From an uncultured Gemella sp. (GTDB taxonomy: Bacteria > Bacillota > Bacilli > Staphylococcales > Gemellaceae), in assembly GCA_927911745.1 (NCBI GenBank), contig CAKMQF010000087.1, positions 1 to 9,657 on the forward strand: a stretch of 9,657 nucleotides of DNA, given 5' to 3'. The position numbers and the translations under genes are program-made. This document shows positions 7,055-9,657 of this stretch, one piece after another; position 1 is the stretch's first letter, and each line of letters opens with the position of its first letter. The notes below the pieces were generated by a model. It made no database searches and was not told the origin of the DNA. It saw only the letters and a program-made list of their open reading frames with translations.

Positions 7055-7958
7055 TTAGTTCAGTAAATATTTCAGTATATTTGCTAACGACATTATAAAT
7101 CCTACAAAAATCGTTAACTTAGCTGTTAACACCATAAATGGCGCCATTGTTGTTTTGTGATTATTTGCACTAAAACCTTTAATTATTTTTTATTGCTAAA
7201 GGAATAGTAACAAACATTAGTAGATTCCACCATGAAGCATATTTAGTAACTATAAATAAAACATTTAATAAATATACTACGATAAAGCTAATTGCCATTG
7301 TTTTAATCGCATAATTTCTTCCTACTAATATCGCATATGTTCTTCTTCCTGATTCTTTATCATTGTCTAAATCACGGATATTATTCGCTAATAAAATAGC
7401 TCCAATCATGATAAATAACGGTAGTGAAACGACAATAATATCAGAATTTACATATCCAGTTTGGAAGTAAAACGATAAAGAAATAATTATTGTCCCCATA
7501 AAAAATCCAGAAACAACTTCCCCAAAAGGAGAATAAGCTATAGGGTACTTTCCACCTGTATAAAAATAACCAGCAAGCATACACACTAACCCTACTAATA
7601 ATACATAAAGACTAGTCATAAAAGTTAGAATTAATCCTAGTATAAAAGCTAGCGCATATAATACCAACGCACCTACCATAACTTCTCTAGGACTTAGATT
7701 CCCCTTTACTATCGAACCAGAAATTCCCTCAGAATCAATTTTATCCAAACCATGCTTATAATCATAGTATTCATTAAACAGATTGGTTGCTGCTTGAATC
7801 AATAGACATGCCAGTAGAAACAAAATAAATTTTAAAATCGAAAACTTAATCTCATATCCTAAAGCATAAGTAGCCCCAAACAAAACTGGTGCTATTGATG
7901 CTGGATAACTATGTGGTCTTGTACACAAAAAAAATTCTTTTAATTTACTTTTATTCAC
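7055..7958 (-). pseudogene. menA: 1,4-dihydroxy-2-naphthoate polyprenyltransferase, frameshifted near the C-terminus
   Basis: Membrane UbiA-family prenyltransferase that attaches the isoprenoid tail to dihydroxynaphthoate in menaquinone synthesis. It starts at GTG (7958) with AGGAGG 5 bases upstream (plus 7964-7969). The first prenyl-diphosphate motif is NLFNEYYDYKHGLD (59-72) and the second NNIRDLDNDKESGR (192-205), with several hydrophobic spans between and after. The frame stops at residue 259 (plus 7179-7181) just after PLAIK. The plus-strand T6 at 7186-7191 needs one base less. Then it reads AIKIIKGFSANNHKTT, MAPFMVL, and a last membrane helix, to a stop at 7055-7057. The restored length is 300 residues, normal for MenA. 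As written it loses the last helix. An extended -10 promoter lies upstream. No clear terminator separates it from yceD-rpmF. Confidence 0.88.
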
Positions 7959-7990
7959 GATATCCTCCTAGTTATCTTCTTACCTTGAAT

Positions 7991-7999
7991 ATTATACCA
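7991..7999 (-). promoter_or_regulatory. Extended -10 promoter of menA
   Basis: The minus strand reads TGGTATAAT, a perfect -10 with the TGn extension. The region 17 bases upstream is a poor -35, which is usual for extended -10 promoters. It lies about 33 bases before the menA GTG. Confidence 0.55.
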
Positions 8000-8074
8000 T
8001 ATTTTGAAGTGCTATGATATTAAATTTCTTTTCTTCTATCTATAATCATTTAGCATAGCGTTTTCATCGGTTTA

Positions 8075-8083
8075 TGATATAAT
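8075..8083 (+). promoter_or_regulatory. Extended -10 promoter of the beta-hydroxyacid dehydrogenase gene
   Basis: TGATATAAT gives a perfect TATAAT with the TGn extension. No good -35 is found 16-18 bases upstream. Transcription would start near 8090, about 30 bases before the ATG at 8120. It is divergent to the menA promoter about 80 bases away. Confidence 0.6.
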
Positions 8084-8119
8084 TAAAGAACATAAAACTA
8101 TTTATTGGAGGCATTCCCT

Positions 8120-8983
8120 ATGAAAATTGCATGGATTGGAACTGGAGTTATGGGAGAAAGTATGGCTGGTCACCTTATGGATGCTGGTCACGAACTTTTT
8201 GTCTACAACAGAACAAAGAGTAAAACTGATAACTTAGTAAGTCGTGGAGCTACACTTCTTAACGAAGTAAAAGACGCACCTGAATTTGCTGATGTAGTAT
8301 TTACAATAGTAGGTTACCCTAAAGATGTTGAAGAAGTTTATTTGGGTGAAAATGGACTTATTACAACAGCTAAAAAAGGTCAAGTATTTATAGATATGAC
8401 TACTTCTTCTCCTACTCTAGCTGAAAAAATTAGTAATGAATTTCTAAAAGTTGGTGCATATGCACTTGATCTTCCTGTAACAGGTGGAGATGTTGGAGCA
8501 AGAAATGCTACTTTATCAATTATGGTTGGTGGAGATAAGAAAGTATTCGAAGAAGTTGTTCTTCCACTAGTTGAAAAATTAGGTAAAAATATTACATATT
8601 TTGGTGAAGCTGGTAAAGGGCAATACACAAAACTTGCCAATCAGATTGCAATAGCTACAACTATGATTTCTGTCGCTGAGAGCTTTAAATTCGCCAAAGA
8701 AGTTGGTTTAGACTTAGACTCATTCTTCAAGACAGTATCAACAGGTTCAGGTGGAAGCTTCTCAATGACTTCATACGGACCACGTATCTTAAATGAAGAT
8801 TTTAAACCTGGATTCTTTACTCATCACTTTATTAAGGATATGAAACTAGCTTTAGAAGAATGTGAAAAAATGGACATTAAACTACCTGGTCTTGAGACAG
8901 CATATAAAATTTACAACGAATTAGAAGAAGAAGTTCGTAACACAAATGGAACTCAAGCAATTTCAAAATGGTATAAACTATAA
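8120..8983 (+). CDS. NAD(P)-dependent beta-hydroxyacid dehydrogenase family protein (YkwC/3-hydroxyisobutyrate dehydrogenase-like)
   Basis: 287-residue member of the 6-phosphogluconate/3-hydroxyisobutyrate dehydrogenase family, which oxidises or reduces small hydroxyacids; the substrate here is unknown. The N-terminal Rossmann motif GTGVMG is at 7-12. An Arg follows the second strand (NRT, Arg31), suggesting NADP preference. The substrate loop DLPVTGG is at 117-123, and the catalytic Lys171 lies in GKGQYTKLANQ. An all-helical C-terminal domain follows. The start is ATG 8120, because GGAGG at 8107-8111 lies 8 bases before it; the in-frame TTG at 8105 overlaps that ribosome site and is not a credible start. 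The frame is intact, the gene is single, and a terminator follows at once. Confidence 0.92.
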   Translation: MKIAWIGTGVMGESMAGHLMDAGHELFVYNRTKSKTDNLVSRGATLLNEVKDAPEFADVVFTIVGYPKDVEEVYLGENGLITTAKKGQVFIDMTTSSPTLAEKISNEFLKVGAYALDLPVTGGDVGARNATLSIMVGGDKKVFEEVVLPLVEKLGKNITYFGEAGKGQYTKLANQIAIATTMISVAESFKFAKEVGLDLDSFFKTVSTGSGGSFSMTSYGPRILNEDFKPGFFTHHFIKDMKLALEECEKMDIKLPGLETAYKIYNELEEEVRNTNGTQAISKWYKL

Positions 8984-8987
8984 AAAT

Positions 8988-9020
8988 AAATGAGTTGATC
9001 AGCTAGATCAACTCATTTTT
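8988..9020. terminator. Bidirectional terminator between convergent genes
   Basis: AAATGAGTTGATC (8988-9000) pairs perfectly with GATCAACTCATTT (9006-9018) around the loop AGCTA. Ts follow on the plus side, and A's (8982-8986) precede it as a minus-strand U-tract. It begins 5 bases after the dehydrogenase stop. The restored frame of the minus-strand S66 gene ends inside its loop (TAG, plus 9003-9005). Confidence 0.92.
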
Positions 9021-9657
9021 AATATATATTTTCTCTTCAATTTTTAGTGCTTTAGAGTTTTTCGCATGTCCGATTTCTTGTGTTTTAGCTACTGCTAAAG
9101 AAGATGGAATGTACTCTTGAATAAGTTCAAATAGTTCCTCTACAGAAATTTCTTTTCAATTTTTGTAAAAGTTCCTATTAATAATCCTGAAATTTTATCA
9201 AAAACTCCAATCTGCTTTAACTGTGCAAGATGTGTAACCAATCCCTCTATAGAAGTTCCTAATCCTTCTATAAACAGAACCTTATTTTCTACTTCAGAAA
9301 AATATCTAGTACCTACTAGTTTTAGAAAACATCTAATATTTCCTCCGATTACTTCACCTTCTATTCTACTTCCTTGCAGAAATTTCCATTTCACATCAAA
9401 TAAAGTCTGTTTATTTTTCATAAAAGTATTTTCAACTCTAGTTTTGATTTCTTCACTCTCAATAATATTTAGTATTTGATACAAATAATTTACTTCATTC
9501 GTTTGACTTCTCAAAGCATTTAAGACTGTCGTTAAATCACTATAGCCAAAGAAGGGTTTATAATTTCTTTTTATTACATCATAGTCTAAATAATCTAAAA
9601 TCTCATTTGCAATATCTCCACCAGAAATATCAAAAATCGCTTTTATCTCTTTATTTT
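9003..9657 (-). pseudogene. S66 LD-carboxypeptidase/MccF-like peptidase, 5' end outside window and frameshifted
   Basis: Serine peptidase family that cleaves L,D-peptide bonds in murein tetrapeptides or, in MccF relatives, microcin C-type peptides. The frame is open from the right edge, so the N-terminal third (about 100 residues) is missing. Visible, in order, are ISGGDIANEILDYLDYDVI, GYSDLT with the nucleophile serine (codon 9541-9539), and LFIEGLG with the probable catalytic glutamate. As written, the frame stops at 9140. The T4 at 9153-9156 needs one more base. The next frame then gives EISVEELFELIQEYIPSS, the EIGHAKNSKAL segment with the probable catalytic histidine, and a TAG at 9005-9003. 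The lesion therefore removes the last triad residue. A TTG at 9514 is not the start, because the homologous sequence continues upstream of it. Confidence 0.82.

Noticed and set aside
8105..8119. TTG start giving five extra residues on the beta-hydroxyacid dehydrogenase
   Set aside because: The TTG overlaps the GGAGG ribosome site; the ATG at 8120 gives the standard family N-terminus with good spacing.
8380..8640. Minus-strand open frame inside the beta-hydroxyacid dehydrogenase
   Set aside because: Antisense shadow of conserved substrate-binding and lysine motifs.
1..9657. A new defence, mobile or multi-gene accessory system
   Set aside because: All ten genes belong to recognised families, most of them core metabolism or housekeeping. 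There are no integrases, transposases, CRISPR-like repeats, tRNA genes or abrupt composition changes visible.

Overview
This is an AT-rich window from a low-GC Gram-positive bacterium. The evidence is poly-A-rich codon use, strong AGGAGG-type ribosome sites, intrinsic terminators, and a zinc-free 58-residue L32 protein of the streptococcal/staphylococcal kind encoded next to a DUF177 gene. Class Bacilli is likely, and a Gemella-like organism would fit. The genus is a guess from protein character, not a measured match.

Layout, left to right: homoserine dehydrogenase (hom, minus strand, cut by the left edge); a divergent control region; threonine synthase (thrC, plus, frameshifted) coupled by a TAATG overlap to homoserine kinase (thrB); a terminator; aspartate-semialdehyde dehydrogenase (asd, plus). 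A shared bidirectional terminator separates asd from a convergent Gfo/Idh/MocA-family oxidoreductase (minus). Then come yceD-rpmF (minus), menA (minus, frameshifted), a divergent beta-hydroxyacid dehydrogenase-family gene (plus), a second shared terminator, and an S66 LD-carboxypeptidase-like gene (minus, frameshifted, cut by the right edge).

Function: asd, hom, thrB and thrC together convert aspartyl phosphate to threonine. Only aspartokinase is missing from the window. The other genes are housekeeping: ribosome (rpmF, yceD), menaquinone (menA), cell-wall peptide or microcin cleavage (S66), and two oxidoreductases of unknown substrate.

The most notable observation is that four of the ten genes carry a one-base length change in an A-tract of the coding strand: thrC one A short, asd one A extra, menA one A extra, S66 one A short. 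In each case the family-typical C-terminus lies intact in the next frame. This points to homopolymer sequencing error, or to very recent or reversible slippage mutations. The second notable feature is a pair of TTGTA/TACAA dyads about two helical turns apart over the thrC promoter, which look like an operator for an unidentified regulator. I see no RNA gene, CRISPR array, insertion sequence or prophage, and no clear novel multi-gene system. No gene-free stretch exceeds 300 bases.
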